A stretch of 55,513 nt of DNA from JBAZKV01 sp964443545 (GTDB lineage: Bacteria > Margulisbacteria > WOR-1 > JAKLHX01 > JBAZKV01): positions 1 through 55,513 of the forward strand of contig CAYUCV010000003.1 of the NCBI GenBank assembly GCA_964443545.1, given 5' to 3'. Below, piece after piece: positions 31,268-40,349 of the stretch. The notes beneath the pieces were generated by a model, which saw only the letters and a program-made list of their open reading frames with translations, was not told where the DNA came from and did no database searches. Position numbers and translations under genes: made by a program. Numbering within the stretch: position 1 is the first letter of the stretch; the number at the start of each line of letters is the position of its first letter.

Positions 31268-33034
31268 ATGAATAGAACATTGTTCCGAATTATTCTAACT
31301 TCTGTTCTGCTGGCGCTTATTCCCGCGGTCGGAACTGCAGCGCTTTTGGACTACGGGATAGATGTGTTTGATATTTCAGTCGGCGCAAGGCCTCTTGGAA
31401 TGGGCGGCGCTTTTACAGCCGTGGAGCAGGACGGCAACGCGGTCTTTTATAATCCTGCGGCCCAGGCCGGTTTTGGCGAAGTTTCCCTTTCTTTCAGGGA
31501 TTCCAAGAACCTCTCTCTCCTGCAGGTATATCCTACCGATATAGGCACCATCGGACTCGGGCTCGTATCAAGATCGGTCAAGGATCTTTCTACCGCAACA
31601 GGCCTCGTTTCCAATTCCAACAGCTACGGCACAATAACATATGCAAAAGAATTTTCCGGATATTCCATAGGAGCTGGGCTCAAGCTTCTCCTGAACGAAG
31701 AACTGCAGACCACAGCTTCTGTTCAGAACGGTTCCGGCTGGGACCTTGACCTCAGCGTTCTTGCCTTTCCCAACAACTGGTTGAGGCTGGGAGCCGTGCT
31801 GCAGAATGTGCTGCCAAAAGATGCCATGGGGGGGGGGAGCATAGTCTGGAGCAGCGGAGTTTCCGAGGGGATCCCACTTATCGCAAGAGCCGGAGCAAGC
31901 GCAAGGGTTTTTGGGGACAATTCATATCTGGGCTCAACATATCCCGGCAGCCTGCTGCTTGCCGCAGATCTGGAAAGCTCTATAGCCTCGGGAGCCAGAC
32001 CCCTGCTGATGCATGCCGGCGCGGAATGGAAACCCAATGATTCTCTGTTCCTAAGAACGGGCATAGACCAGAGGCTTAATGTTAAAGCGGTGGAAACGGG
32101 GCTGACCCTTGGAGCCGGATTTATGTTCAACGGTTGGAGACTGGACGCGGCCATGAATCCTTCGGTTGCCACCGGAGGCAGCCTGGTCTTTTCCGCATCC
32201 TTTGTCCCGGAAGAATCGGTAGAGCAGAAAGCAAAAAAAGCAAGGTATCTAAAAGTGTTCTCGCCGCAGGACGAATCCTCTACCGAAAAGGACAGGATCA
32301 TGGTCAGCGGGGAGGCAAAAGGGGTAAGGGTCAAGGTCAACGGCCTGGATGTATATGTTGCTTCCGACGGCAAGTTTTCCGTAGAGGTTCCCCTTGATAT
32401 AGGAAAGAACATGATAGAGATCACGGGAGAGCATGAAAAACAGAAGATCTCATTTTCCAGACGAGTGTTAAGGAAGGTGGAGGTAAAGATCACCGAGCTA
32501 AAAAAAATTGAGCAGGAAAAAGCAGTGGTCTTGAAAAAGGAGGACGAGATAGTAAAAAAACAGGTTGAGATAGCCTACAAGGAAATGGCCAAAGAGCTTT
32601 CGGAAGCGGAAAAGTCAAGGCTGGAAAAGGAAAAGCAGGAACTGCTTGCAAGACAGGAACGCCTGGAAAAGGAAAAACAGGCCGTGGAGCAAAAGAAGGC
32701 CCAGGCCGAAAGCAAAAAACAGACCCTGGAAGGGCTGGCCACTCTAGGAGTGATCCAGGTGCCCGAAAAGAAAGAGTTCGAAGCGGAAGAAAGGATTACC
32801 AGGGCAGAGCTCGCGGCCTGGCTGGTGCGGGCGCGTTCGCTTGACCTTGCGCGAGTGGACAGAGCCCCGTTCCCTGATGTCCCAGCCGATTCCTGGGCAG
32901 CGCCTTACATAAAAACTGTTGTTCAGATGGGGCTCATGAAGCCGTTTGCGGACGGAAAGTTCCATCCCCAGGAGGGTATCAGGGAATCCGAAGGAATGGA
33001 GATCCTGAAAAAATTTGATGAACTTAAAAGATAA
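31268..33034 (+). CDS. PorV/UPF0164-like barrel fused to coiled coil and C-terminal SLH domain
   Basis: 588 residues. ATG directly follows the upstream stop. Signal peptide (1-25). Residues about 30-320 match the PorV/UPF0164 outer-membrane protein pattern (GARPLGMGGAFTAVEQDGNA, VFYNPAA near the start, then alternating beta strands). About 325-405 is a small Ig-like domain (VKVNGLDVYVASDGKFSVEV, then IGKNMIEITG). About 408-495 is a highly charged coiled coil rich in Lys, Glu and Gln. The last ~80 residues are one SLH domain (RITRAELAAWLVRARSL, FPDVPADSWAAPYI). The order barrel, coil, SLH suggests a protein anchored in the outer membrane that reaches the cell wall. In known OmpM-type tethers the SLH domain is N-terminal. 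Confidence 0.8.
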   Translation: MNRTLFRIILTSVLLALIPAVGTAALLDYGIDVFDISVGARPLGMGGAFTAVEQDGNAVFYNPAAQAGFGEVSLSFRDSKNLSLLQVYPTDIGTIGLGLVSRSVKDLSTATGLVSNSNSYGTITYAKEFSGYSIGAGLKLLLNEELQTTASVQNGSGWDLDLSVLAFPNNWLRLGAVLQNVLPKDAMGGGSIVWSSGVSEGIPLIARAGASARVFGDNSYLGSTYPGSLLLAADLESSIASGARPLLMHAGAEWKPNDSLFLRTGIDQRLNVKAVETGLTLGAGFMFNGWRLDAAMNPSVATGGSLVFSASFVPEESVEQKAKKARYLKVFSPQDESSTEKDRIMVSGEAKGVRVKVNGLDVYVASDGKFSVEVPLDIGKNMIEITGEHEKQKISFSRRVLRKVEVKITELKKIEQEKAVVLKKEDEIVKKQVEIAYKEMAKELSEAEKSRLEKEKQELLARQERLEKEKQAVEQKKAQAESKKQTLEGLATLGVIQVPEKKEFEAEERITRAELAAWLVRARSLDLARVDRAPFPDVPADSWAAPYIKTVVQMGLMKPFADGKFHPQEGIRESEGMEILKKFDELKR

Positions 33035-33614
33035 AAATAGGCCGGGAGTATTCATTGCGGCGGCGCTGCTGCTGGCCATGCTGCTGTTAAAAGGCTCTGC
33101 CTTAGCCGCGCCGCAGCCGGATAAAAAAGAAAAGTACATAACCAAGGGTGAAATGGCCGTGATGCTTTCCGCAACTGACTTCATGAAGAAGAAGATCTCG
33201 GACCTTTTCAATGTCGCGATAGGGTATAATCTGGTGCAGCTTAACAGGGCAACGATGGCACCTGTTATTAAGTATGTAAAGGTTACCCCGGCAAGGATAA
33301 ATGCTGATGGGATATCGGTTTTTGACCTCATTGTCAAAATTGAGGATCCCAATGGTCTATCTGATATTAAGGATGTCAGGGCCGATATATCCAGCCTGGG
33401 CAGGCTCTCCAATATGAAGCTGGTTGATAACGGGCTCTGGGGGGACAGCTTGGCTAACGACGGCATCTTTACGCTGCAGAGCAGCATAAGCTCCAAAACC
33501 CATCCCGGAGAAAAAGAGATCCTTATAGCGGTGGCAAACAAAAAAGGCTGGCTATCTATCACAAAAGCCAACATAACGGTGCAGGATCAGGCGCCGGCAG
33601 GAGCAAGACAGTAA
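33018..33614 (+). CDS. Small exported protein with choice-of-anchor-X-like domain
   Basis: 198 residues from ATG 33018, overlapping the end of the barrel-SLH gene by 17 nt. Hydrophobic signal sequence FIAAALLLAMLLLKGSALAA. The C-terminal ~120 residues are a beta domain (KVTPARINADGISVFDLIVK, DVRADISSLGRL, LANDGIFTLQ) that resembles the last two domains of the SLH protein two genes upstream. Its job is unknown; the shared domain and the operon suggest it works with those envelope proteins. Confidence 0.7.
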   Translation: MNLKDKNRPGVFIAAALLLAMLLLKGSALAAPQPDKKEKYITKGEMAVMLSATDFMKKKISDLFNVAIGYNLVQLNRATMAPVIKYVKVTPARINADGISVFDLIVKIEDPNGLSDIKDVRADISSLGRLSNMKLVDNGLWGDSLANDGIFTLQSSISSKTHPGEKEILIAVANKKGWLSITKANITVQDQAPAGARQ

Positions 33615-33615
33615 A

Positions 33616-35823
33616 GTGTTCTCAACGATCACAATAATAAGTATTTTTGTAGAGATATTCGCCTCAGGCATCCTTGCTGTCGGTTCCTATGTCCTCTTCC
33701 GCAGGTTCCTTGAAAAAGGCGCGAAAAGCGATCTGCATCTTTCTCTCGTGTTCGCTTTTTTTACGGTTTTTGTCGCCGGCACCGTTGCATCTCAAATGCT
33801 CTTCAATATAGGGGCGCAGATCTCGACGCTTATTTTATTGCAAAAGACCGTTTATTTGTGCCTGCTTGTCTGTGTTTTCTTTGTTTTCAGGCTCGCCTGC
33901 GAAAAATTCAATTACAGGCCCCTTCCTGCAACCGCACTTGTGGCCGCCGCCGTTGCCTATACAGGATATCTTCTCATTTCTTCTCCGGTCAGCCTTGCAT
34001 ACAGGTTCGATGTCATAGAGCCCGCCATTGAGTCCATTGCCATGCTGCCCATCAGGGTCTTTTGGACCGGTGTCTGGGTGCTTTTGGGAATGAATTATCT
34101 TATAAAGACGCTGAGGACAAAGGACCAGAGGGAAAAAAATATAGAATACATTTGCGGGCTTTCTTCAATTGCCATAGCGGTTTCATACATCCTAACGGTG
34201 TTCTATGTTTCTTACGGGACAAGCCTGTACCTTCTTCTGTCCTGGATAATCGCTCTTTTTGCCTTTTCCATGTTCCTGCTGGGAAATCTTATCCCGCCGT
34301 CCGACGATCTGGCTCTAAAGCCTCTCAATTTTTTGCGCACCAAGATACTTTTTAAACTTGTCCTCATCTTTGTGGTCCTTATAGTAATAATAGTGGAAGC
34401 TACGACCCTGGCCACGATAGCTGTTTCAAGAGATTCACTGCTTAAGGCCATTATAGAGACCGACAACCAGATCGCTCTGGGAGTGTCGGACAAGATCAAT
34501 TATTACATTGATAACGAAAAGAACATGGTTGGGCTTATAAAGAACATCCAATACTCGGTGGAAGAACTCAGCTATGCCCAGAACAGGATAATATATGTGG
34601 TTGACTCGGAAGCAAGGATAGTGGCTCATCCGGACAAGAAGAGGGCCCTTGAGAGAGAGAGCATGAAGGAGCTGCCCTATATCAGGGAAGCGCTCTCGGG
34701 CTCCAGGGCCGGAGGGAATTTTTCGGACAAGGACGGGGACAGGATGGTGGGGGCTTTCCTTCCAATAAGCAAACTGGGCTGGGCGGTGGCGGTGTCGGAG
34801 CCGGCCGCACAGGCCTATTTTGAGATCAGGAAGGTTGAGACCAATTCCCTGGCCTTTGTGATAATGGGGATACTTATTGCTACCACTGCCGGGCTCTTTT
34901 TTGCAAAAAGCATCGAGGCCTCTATCAGCGAGGTCATTTCCGGCACAGAGGCTATCAGAAAGGGCAACCTCAATTACAAGATAAAGACCGCTTCGCTGGA
35001 TGAGATCGGCAGGCTTGCCGGGGCTTTCAATAAAATGACGGCAGAATTAAAAGAAACGCAAGACCACCTGATAGCCTCCGAAAAACTGGCCGCGCTCGGC
35101 ACGATGTCGGCCGGCATGGCCCACGAGATAAAGAACCCTCTTGTGGCCCTGCGGACCTTTACACAGCTTATTCCCCTTAAATGGGAGGACAAAGACTTCA
35201 GGGACAAGTTCGCCTCGATAGTTCCTGTAGAGATCGAAAAGATCAACAAGATAGCCGAAAACCTTCTCAAGTTCGGTAAACCTTCAAAACCCGAGTTCAA
35301 AGCCACCAATCCCAATTCGGTGCTCGAAGAAGTGCTAGACCTTTTGGAAAATCAGTTCAGGAAGAACAATATCAGGATAACTACAAAATTCGCCAAACTC
35401 CCGGAGATAAATGCCGATCCGTCCCAGCTGTCCCAGGCATTTCTCAATATAATACTCAACGCTTCGCAGGCAATGGTTAACGGAGGAGAGCTTATAATAA
35501 AGACCGATGTCGGCGAGGTGATAAAACTCGGCAAGATCACAAAGGGAGGTTTTGTATCAATAAAAAAGAACGGGTCCCAGACGAACGAGAACACCATTCC
35601 GACTGTGTTTGTCGAGATATCGGACAGCGGCTCCGGGATAAAAGAAGAGGACCTAAAAAATATCTTCGATCCTTTTTACACGACCAAATCCAGCGGAACG
35701 GGCATGGGGCTTCCTATAACACTTAGGATCATCGAAGAACATAAAGGGACGATAAAGGTAAGAAGCGAGGTCGGGAAAGGGACGACTTTTATTGTTATGC
35801 TGCCGATAGAAAAGACCGCTTAG
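33616..35823 (+). CDS. Sensor histidine kinase 3 (7TM, Cache-like, HAMP, HisKA, HATPase)
   Basis: 735 residues from GTG 33616, 1 nt after the preceding stop. About seven hydrophobic segments cover residues 1-225, another at about 240-262, then an extracytoplasmic Cache-like domain (about 263-405, with YVVDSEARIVAHPD and GAFLPISKLGWAVAVSEP), a last membrane segment near 412-435, HAMP (436-487), HisKA with His503 in MAHEIKNPLVALR, and HATPase (FLNIILNASQAM, DSGSGIKEEDL, GTGMGLPITLRI). The H box is fully canonical. No response regulator is adjacent. Encoded at the end of the SLH/barrel operon, it likely senses an envelope or extracellular cue (inference). Confidence 0.9.
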   Translation: MFSTITIISIFVEIFASGILAVGSYVLFRRFLEKGAKSDLHLSLVFAFFTVFVAGTVASQMLFNIGAQISTLILLQKTVYLCLLVCVFFVFRLACEKFNYRPLPATALVAAAVAYTGYLLISSPVSLAYRFDVIEPAIESIAMLPIRVFWTGVWVLLGMNYLIKTLRTKDQREKNIEYICGLSSIAIAVSYILTVFYVSYGTSLYLLLSWIIALFAFSMFLLGNLIPPSDDLALKPLNFLRTKILFKLVLIFVVLIVIIVEATTLATIAVSRDSLLKAIIETDNQIALGVSDKINYYIDNEKNMVGLIKNIQYSVEELSYAQNRIIYVVDSEARIVAHPDKKRALERESMKELPYIREALSGSRAGGNFSDKDGDRMVGAFLPISKLGWAVAVSEPAAQAYFEIRKVETNSLAFVIMGILIATTAGLFFAKSIEASISEVISGTEAIRKGNLNYKIKTASLDEIGRLAGAFNKMTAELKETQDHLIASEKLAALGTMSAGMAHEIKNPLVALRTFTQLIPLKWEDKDFRDKFASIVPVEIEKINKIAENLLKFGKPSKPEFKATNPNSVLEEVLDLLENQFRKNNIRITTKFAKLPEINADPSQLSQAFLNIILNASQAMVNGGELIIKTDVGEVIKLGKITKGGFVSIKKNGSQTNENTIPTVFVEISDSGSGIKEEDLKNIFDPFYTTKSSGTGMGLPITLRIIEEHKGTIKVRSEVGKGTTFIVMLPIEKTA

Positions 35824-36038
35824 GCTATTTCGTAGACGTTGTTTCCGATATTTCCGAGTGCGGCGTGGGCGATTTGGGTGATTTTACTCCCTTTGTTGTT
35901 TGTGTCAATCCCAGTTAAAGTCTTTCCGGCGATGTTGATGTTGCCTCCGGTCTTTATTGCAGAAACGCCACCGTTAGGGTCCAACGAAAGGGCGTGCTTG
36001 TTATTATTAGAAACTGAGATGTTCGAGCCAGCTGACAT
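35820..36038 (-). CDS. Small protein of unknown function (72 aa)
   Basis: The 72-residue frame has a strong ribosome-binding site (GGGAGG, 8 nt before ATG 36038) and sits alone on the minus strand between the kinase 3 and clpC genes, overlapping the kinase stop by 4 bp. The protein is rich in Asn, Gly, Ser and Ile with short alternating strands (SNISVSNNNKHALSLDPNGG, INIAGKTLTGID) and has no signal peptide or membrane segment. I do not recognise a family. The pattern suggests a small beta-structured or repeat protein. Confidence 0.6.
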   Translation of the reverse strand: MSAGSNISVSNNNKHALSLDPNGGVSAIKTGGNINIAGKTLTGIDTNNKGSKITQIAHAALGNIGNNVYEIA

Positions 36039-36110
36039 GAGTTTGCCTCCCTATATATGTATCGCTGGAAAGGGTCTTAAACTTGCATGCTAATTTCCTT
36101 TCTTTTCTGT

Positions 36111-36116
36111 TATAAT
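36111..36116 (+). promoter_or_regulatory. Candidate -10 box of the clpC-radA operon
   Basis: TATAAT with an upstream TG (extended -10). The same TATAATTTTTCCA string occurs in the SLH promoter at 29599. No convincing -35 box at 17 bp. No CtsR-like direct repeat was recognised. Confidence 0.45.
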
Positions 36117-36139
36117 TTTTCCAGAGGCGGGCATACAAT

Positions 36140-38635
36140 ATGGTAATGTTTGACAGGTTCTCCGAGCGTGCGGTCCGGGTCATCATGGCCTCTCAGGAAG
36201 AGGCCCAGAGGCTCATGGCCCATTCCCTGGGGAACGAGCACATGATACTGGGCATGATACGGGAAAAAGAACCGGTCGTGCTTAAGACCTTCGAATTTTT
36301 CAAGGCGGAGCCCGGACGCACAAAAAGTCTTTTGGAAGAGGCCATAAAAAGCGAGGGAGGCCGTCCCGCCAACGAGATCCCGTTCAGCGCGCAGGTAAAA
36401 CACACGATTGAGCTGGCCTGGGACGAGGCCAGGCAGCTCGGCCACAGCTATGTCGGGGTAGAACACCTATTTATGGGGCTGCTGCGCGAGAATACAGGGC
36501 TATGCGCCAGGGTGCTTAATGATCTCGGCATCAATTATTCTACTGCCAAGAACAGGATAATAGCGTATCTTGGCGAAGAGACCGCTTACCACAGAAAAGC
36601 CCCTTCTTCTTCCGGGACCCCGGTCCTTGATGCCTTTAGCCGCGATCTTACCGTCCAGGCCAGGGAAAAGAAACTTGATCCCGTTGTGGGCAGGACCAAG
36701 GAAATAGAAAGGGTAGTGCAGATACTGTCCCGCAGAAAAAAGAACAACCCGGTGCTTACCGGAGAGGCAGGGGTCGGAAAGACCGCCATTGTTGAGGGCC
36801 TTGCTCAAAAGATCGTGACAGGCAACGTCCCTCATACACTTATGAACAAAAGAGTGGTCTCTCTTGACCTGGGTCTTCTGATAGCCGGGACCAAATACCG
36901 AGGTGAATTTGAGGAAAGGCTTAAAAGGATAATAGAAGAGCTGCGCAAGAGCGACAGTGTCATTCTTTTTATCGACGAGATACACACGATAATCGGGGCG
37001 GGCGCCGCAGAAGGCGCTATGGATGCGGCAAACATGCTTAAGCCCGCCCTTGCAAGGGGAGAACTCCAGTGCATAGGAGCCACCACGCAGGATGAATATC
37101 GCAAGAAGATAGAAAGCGACGCTGCCCTCGAGCGCAGGTTCCAGTCCGTTCTTGTGGAGGAACCCACCGTCCCTGAGACAATAGAAATACTTAAAGGCCT
37201 TCGTCCAAGATATGAAGATTTTCACCGGGTTCGAATTTCCGATCAAGCGCTGGTGTCTGCTGCCAGGCTGTCGGCGCACTACATTCCAGACAGGCATCTG
37301 CCGGACAAGGCTATAGATCTGGTGGACGAAGCTTCTGCCAAGGTAATGCTGAGCTCTGCCGTGGCGCCTCCCGAGGTTGTGGAACTTTCTAAAGAGCTCG
37401 AGAGAATAAAGACCGAAAAAGAGACCGCAGTAAGGGAACAGGAATATGAAAAGGCCGCTCAGCTGAGGGACAAGGAAGAAGCAATCAGGACCCAGTACGA
37501 GGCAGCTGCCAAAAATATCGGCTCTGCGGACAGGCAGGCCAGGCCCGAGGTGGAAGAAGAATCCATTGCCCAGATAGTTTCTTCCTGGACAGGAGTGCCG
37601 ATAACCCAGCTCACCGAAGAAGAGACCAAGCGGCTGCTGAAGATGGAAGAGGAAATAGGCAGAAAAGTGGTGGGACAGGAAGAAGCCGTTTCGGTCATAG
37701 CAAAGTCCATAAGAAGGTCCAGGGCAGGCTTAAAAGACCCAAAAAGACCCATCGGGTCATTCCTATTCATGGGGCCATCCGGTGTGGGCAAGACCGAACT
37801 TGCAAAGAGGGTGGCGGAATTCATATTTGGCGACAAAGATGCCATGGTCAGGATAGACATGTCCGAATATCTGGAATCACACACGGTATCGCGTTTGGTT
37901 GGTTCTCCTCCGGGCTATGTCGGTTTTGGAGAAGGAGGCCTTTTATCGGAGCCGGTGCGCAGAAAGCCGCATTCGGTGGTTCTGCTTGACGAGATAGAAA
38001 AAGCGCACCACGATGTCACGAACATACTTTTGCAGGTCCTGGACGACGGCAAACTTACTGATTCCCAGGGACACACCGTGGACTTTCGCAATACCATAAT
38101 CATAATGACCTCCAATGTGGGGGCCGATCTTATAAGAAAACAAACCTCTTTCGGATTTCTTACCAGGGATGATGCAGGTGCTACCTATGACAGGATGAAA
38201 GAACAGGTGCTTGAAGAGCTGAAAAAGAGCTTTAAGCCGGAATTCCTGAACAGGATAGACGAGAGCATAGTGTTCCATCCTATCACCAAAGAAGACCTTG
38301 TAAAGATAGTGGATATAATGATAGGGGAGCTTAACGAAAGGCTTGAGGCAAAAGGGTATTATCTGGAACTCACAAAAAAAGCAAAGGACTTTCTCGCGGA
38401 AAAGGGGTATGACCCCAAGTTCGGGGCAAGACCGCTAAGAAGGACCATAGAAAATGAAATAGAGGAGCCTCTTTCAGAAGAAGTGCTGCTCGGTAATTTC
38501 CCCTACGGCACCAGGATAAAGGTCGATCTTAAGGATGAAAAAATAGTGTTCTCTGGAAAGCCGGCAAAAAAGCAGCAGGGCAGGTCGGAAAAAACAATGG
38601 AAAGCAAAGAGGCCGAAACCCCGGCATCAAAATGA
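36140..38635 (+). CDS. clpC: ATP-dependent Clp protease ATP-binding subunit ClpC
   Basis: 831 residues from ATG 36140 (GAGG upstream; a second ATG lies two codons later). Order: two N-terminal Clp repeats (DRFSERAVRVIMASQEEAQR and SYVGVEHLFMGLL), AAA1 with Walker A GEAGVGKT (208-215), a UVR-type middle segment (REQEYEKAAQLRDKEEAI), AAA2 with GPSGVGKT (545-552), and the ClpC C-terminal domain. It unfolds substrates for ClpP. The UVR segment separates it from ClpA. mcsA/mcsB/ctsR, which often precede clpC in Firmicutes, are absent. The stop overlaps radA by 4 nt. Confidence 0.96.
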   Translation: MVMFDRFSERAVRVIMASQEEAQRLMAHSLGNEHMILGMIREKEPVVLKTFEFFKAEPGRTKSLLEEAIKSEGGRPANEIPFSAQVKHTIELAWDEARQLGHSYVGVEHLFMGLLRENTGLCARVLNDLGINYSTAKNRIIAYLGEETAYHRKAPSSSGTPVLDAFSRDLTVQAREKKLDPVVGRTKEIERVVQILSRRKKNNPVLTGEAGVGKTAIVEGLAQKIVTGNVPHTLMNKRVVSLDLGLLIAGTKYRGEFEERLKRIIEELRKSDSVILFIDEIHTIIGAGAAEGAMDAANMLKPALARGELQCIGATTQDEYRKKIESDAALERRFQSVLVEEPTVPETIEILKGLRPRYEDFHRVRISDQALVSAARLSAHYIPDRHLPDKAIDLVDEASAKVMLSSAVAPPEVVELSKELERIKTEKETAVREQEYEKAAQLRDKEEAIRTQYEAAAKNIGSADRQARPEVEEESIAQIVSSWTGVPITQLTEEETKRLLKMEEEIGRKVVGQEEAVSVIAKSIRRSRAGLKDPKRPIGSFLFMGPSGVGKTELAKRVAEFIFGDKDAMVRIDMSEYLESHTVSRLVGSPPGYVGFGEGGLLSEPVRRKPHSVVLLDEIEKAHHDVTNILLQVLDDGKLTDSQGHTVDFRNTIIIMTSNVGADLIRKQTSFGFLTRDDAGATYDRMKEQVLEELKKSFKPEFLNRIDESIVFHPITKEDLVKIVDIMIGELNERLEAKGYYLELTKKAKDFLAEKGYDPKFGARPLRRTIENEIEEPLSEEVLLGNFPYGTRIKVDLKDEKIVFSGKPAKKQQGRSEKTMESKEAETPASK

Positions 38636-39987
38636 GCCCGTTCGTTTGCCAGAGCTGCGGGGCTCAGTCGCCTTCATGGATAGGCAAATGCCCTGTCTGT
38701 GAAGAGTGGAACAGTTATATTGAAGAAAGTTCAAAATCCGAAACTCAAAATCCTAAACAAATCCGAAGGGTAAAATCGAAGAGCTTAAACGCGGTTCCGA
38801 TAGGCAAGATAGATGCCCAAAAAGATCCCAGGACCTTATCCGGGATAGGGGAGTTTGACAGGGTGCTGGGTGGGGGCATTTTAAAGGGGGCTGTCGTGCT
38901 TGTGGCAGGAGAGCCTGGGACAGGCAAGTCCACTCTTATGCTGCAGCTGGCTTCTTCAGTAGGAAAAAAGGGAAAGGTCCTTTATGTGAGCGGGGAAGAA
39001 TCCCTTAACCAGATCAAAGTTAGAGCCCAGAGGCTGTCCGTGAATGCCCCGGGGCTTTTTATCTATCCCGATACCGGACTTTTTGAAATTGAGGAGCAGA
39101 TAACACAACTTAGGCCCGACCTGGTCATGATAGACTCCATCCAGACACTCAGCAGGAGCGACATTCCTTCCGCCGCCGGCTCGGTATCTCAGATCAAGGA
39201 TTGCGCCTCCTATCTGGTCCAAATAGCAAAAACACTTAACATCCCGGTTTTCTTGATAGGGCAGGTGACAAAAGACGGCTCTGTGGCAGGCCCTCGCATC
39301 CTTGAACACATGGTGGATACTGTTCTCTACTTTGAAGGAGAGAACAGCCGCCAGTTGAGGATACTGCGGGCGGTCAAGAACCGCTTTGGCTCCACCAATG
39401 AGGTCGGAATATTTGAGATGACGCAGGAAGGGCTTAAGGAGATAGTTAATCCTTCAAAGATTCTTCTTGAAGAAGGCTCACTTGGATCTCCAGGTTCCGT
39501 TGTTTCCTGTGCGGTGGAGGGAAGCCGTCCTCTTATGATAGAGATCCAGGCCCTTGTAAGCCAGTCCAAACTTGCCTGTCCGAGAAGAGTGGTGACGGGA
39601 CTGGACCACAACAGGTGCTCGATGATCATAGGAGTGCTCGAGCGAAAAGCAGGCATCAGGCTTTTTGAACAGGACATCTATCTCAGCGTTACTTCGGGCC
39701 TTTATGTGGATGAGCCTGCGGCGGACCTGCCGGCGGCCCTTGCGGTGGTCTCCTGCGCAAAGAACAAAGGGATAGATCCCAAAATGATGATAGCCGGAGA
39801 ACTTGGCCTTACGGGGGAGATCAGGAGCATTTCTAACCTGCAAAAAAGACTTTCGGAAGCAGCTGCCACCGGTTTTACAAAAGCCCTTGTGCCTGCCATC
39901 AGCCTGAACAAGATCAAGCCTGTAAAAGGCATAGAGATAACCGGGGTCTCAAATATCAGGGAGGCTATTGACAGGTCCGCGGGTTAA
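38632..39987 (+). CDS. radA: DNA repair ATPase RadA (Sms)
   Basis: 451 residues. Zinc finger C6/C9/C20/C23 (CQSCG, CPVC), RecA-like Walker A GEPGTGKST (93-101), the RadA-specific KNRFG motif (248-252) and a C-terminal Lon-protease-like domain (VTSGLYVDEPAADLPAAL). It helps process recombination intermediates by branch migration. clpC-radA adjacency is common in bacteria. It ends convergently with a small unknown gene (4-bp overlap). Confidence 0.96.
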   Translation: MSPFVCQSCGAQSPSWIGKCPVCEEWNSYIEESSKSETQNPKQIRRVKSKSLNAVPIGKIDAQKDPRTLSGIGEFDRVLGGGILKGAVVLVAGEPGTGKSTLMLQLASSVGKKGKVLYVSGEESLNQIKVRAQRLSVNAPGLFIYPDTGLFEIEEQITQLRPDLVMIDSIQTLSRSDIPSAAGSVSQIKDCASYLVQIAKTLNIPVFLIGQVTKDGSVAGPRILEHMVDTVLYFEGENSRQLRILRAVKNRFGSTNEVGIFEMTQEGLKEIVNPSKILLEEGSLGSPGSVVSCAVEGSRPLMIEIQALVSQSKLACPRRVVTGLDHNRCSMIIGVLERKAGIRLFEQDIYLSVTSGLYVDEPAADLPAALAVVSCAKNKGIDPKMMIAGELGLTGEIRSISNLQKRLSEAAATGFTKALVPAISLNKIKPVKGIEITGVSNIREAIDRSAG

Positions 39988-40349
39988 GCCTGTTTGCTCT
40001 CGTTTTTGATGTAAGCCTTTAGCACCAGGTCCAAAAGACGGCCCTGGTCTTCTTTGGGAAGCCGTGTCCCAAGCCCTTTAAGTTCCTTGTTGAGCATATC
40101 CGAGGCGGCGGCCCTAAGGTCGCTTCCGGAAAAGGTCCTTTTTGTACAATTATTCTTCATGGTGTTGTCCGCTGCAACTTTATGCATCATATTTTCTGCT
40201 TTTCCAGCTTTTTCTATCATTGGTCCCCTCTGTAAATAAGAGCGGGGCAGATCTGGGCCGGTGATCAACAGGCGAGGCACCGGCTTGGTCCCGGGCCTGC
40301 CCCCTTCTACATGTATATCGGCTTTTCCGGGGACGGATTTCAGCGTCAA
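39984..40349 (-). CDS. Hypothetical protein (121 aa)
   Basis: The frame overlaps the stop of the 196-residue gene upstream by 4 nt (ATGA), which supports coupled expression. The protein is basic, with a Pro/Gly-rich first half and a helical second half (GSDLRAAASDMLNKELKGLG, DQGRLLDLVLKAYI). No signal peptide, membrane segment or recognised family. Probably a partner of the preceding unknown protein. Confidence 0.5.
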   Translation of the reverse strand: MTLKSVPGKADIHVEGGRPGTKPVPRLLITGPDLPRSYLQRGPMIEKAGKAENMMHKVAADNTMKNNCTKRTFSGSDLRAAASDMLNKELKGLGTRLPKEDQGRLLDLVLKAYIKNESKQA

